In this document: one piece after another, positions 63,728-64,000 of the stretch
Position numbering within the stretch: position 1 is the stretch's first letter
Layout of the letters: each line of letters opens with the position of its first letter
Source: Segetibacter sp.
GTDB taxonomy: Bacteria > Bacteroidota > Bacteroidia > Chitinophagales > Chitinophagaceae
DNA: 64,000 nucleotides
Direction of reading: 5' to 3'
NCBI GenBank assembly: GCA_028288485.1
Contig: JAQBNO010000120.1
Span: 1 to 64,000, forward strand
Translations under genes and position numbers: made by a program
Notes under the pieces: generated by a model
Database searches by the model: none
What the model was told of the DNA's origin: nothing
What the model saw: only the letters and a program-made list of their open reading frames with translations

Positions 63728-63863
63728 AACTCCATATTTTTATTAAATCTTCTGCCCAATATTACAACGAATGGGCAAATCTTCAAGGGGTACTAGTTGA
63801 CTATTCAATGTCGTTTAACTTGCAATTGATTTTGGTAGCCGACTTTACCTATCGGATCAACCT

Positions 63864-63884
63864 CGTTGTGTCACTCACTTGTGC
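63864..63884 (-). repeat. GTACAAG...CAACG family repeat
   Basis: Minus strand GCACAAG, TGAGTGACA, CAACG: nearly the same as the copy at 31538-31558. The surrounding 63728-64000 holds no gene. Confidence 0.45.
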
Positions 63885-64000
63885 TACTTGATATTCTATT
63901 CAGCCTTCTTAAGTAAACCACATTGATTAATTATTCACCGCATCTGTTATTCGTGCACGGCCCGCAAACACTATCATTCATCAAAAACTACTATAGCACC

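Noticed and set aside
1-64000. CRISPR arrays, tRNA or rRNA genes, intact insertion sequences, integrase
   Set aside because: Spacers were scanned by eye on both strands and none had regular repeat-spacer spacing, cloverleaf signatures or transposase/recombinase reading frames.

Overview
The window reads as a chromosomal segment of a Bacteroidota bacterium, probably of the Chitinophagales/Chitinophagaceae group. The evidence is a YfhO-family membrane protein, a PorP/SprF relic of type IX secretion, a TlpA N-terminus, a Bacteroidota-type TTTG...TAnnTTTG promoter before rpsJ, almost no Shine-Dalgarno sequences and AT-rich spacers. No tRNA, rRNA, CRISPR array or intact insertion sequence was recognised.

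Layout. (1) 1-4160 looks like the distal end of an integron-type cassette array. Three near-identical ~132-bp imperfect palindromes (203-333, 934-1065, 3400-3531) and two longer divergent ones (1945-2141, 2837-3026) separate short plus-strand cassettes: a PIN-like tail, a lipoprotein, a frameshifted membrane gene and a dihydrofolate-reductase-like gene. The array abuts a TlpA-like gene of which only the N-terminus remains. No integrase is in the window; it would be expected to the left. (2) 4.6-10.1 kb: YeiH-type transporter, queuosine-precursor transporter YhhQ and its coupled small membrane gene, and a large YfhO-type protein. (3) 10.3-17.2 kb: four family-2 glycosyltransferases, an FkbM methyltransferase and a flippase. 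(4) 17.3-24.5 kb: housekeeping genes (Gfo/Idh oxidoreductase, MqnA-like, PurB, Uma2, YpdA-like, HI0933-like) with a gene graveyard at 22.6-23.2 kb. (5) 24.7-38.2 kb, minus strand: the S10-spc ribosomal cluster rpsJ-rplC-rplD-rplW-rplB-rpsS-rplV-rpsC-rplP-rpmC-rpsQ-rplN-rplX-rplE-rpsN-rpsH-rplF-rplR-rpsE-rpmD-rplO-secY-map. It lacks rpsL-rpsG-fusA upstream and infA-rpmJ-rpsM-rpsK-rpsD-rpoA-rplQ downstream. (6) 38.9-63.7 kb, minus strand: a large surface-polysaccharide locus with GDP-fucose, UDP-xylose/glucuronate and dTDP-4-keto-rhamnose sugar genes, a priming phosphoglycosyltransferase, glycosyltransferases, an acetyltransferase, a Wzy-like polymerase, a Wzx-like flippase, a plus-strand beta-helix protein, and a CDP-ribitol-like synthase fusion beside a TagF-like polyol-phosphate transferase.

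Two themes cut across these regions. Dispersed short repeats (a GTACAAG...CAACG family, a CCCCTAAAGGGG palindrome, a ~250-bp element in two copies) fill intergenic spaces, even inside the ribosomal operon. Broken genes are also frequent: a tlpA stub, a frameshifted cassette gene, porP and cytochrome c relics, and a partial duplicate of rfbB. The strongest candidate for an undescribed system is the cassette array. Its cassette ends show complementarity extending well past the usual 7-bp attC core.
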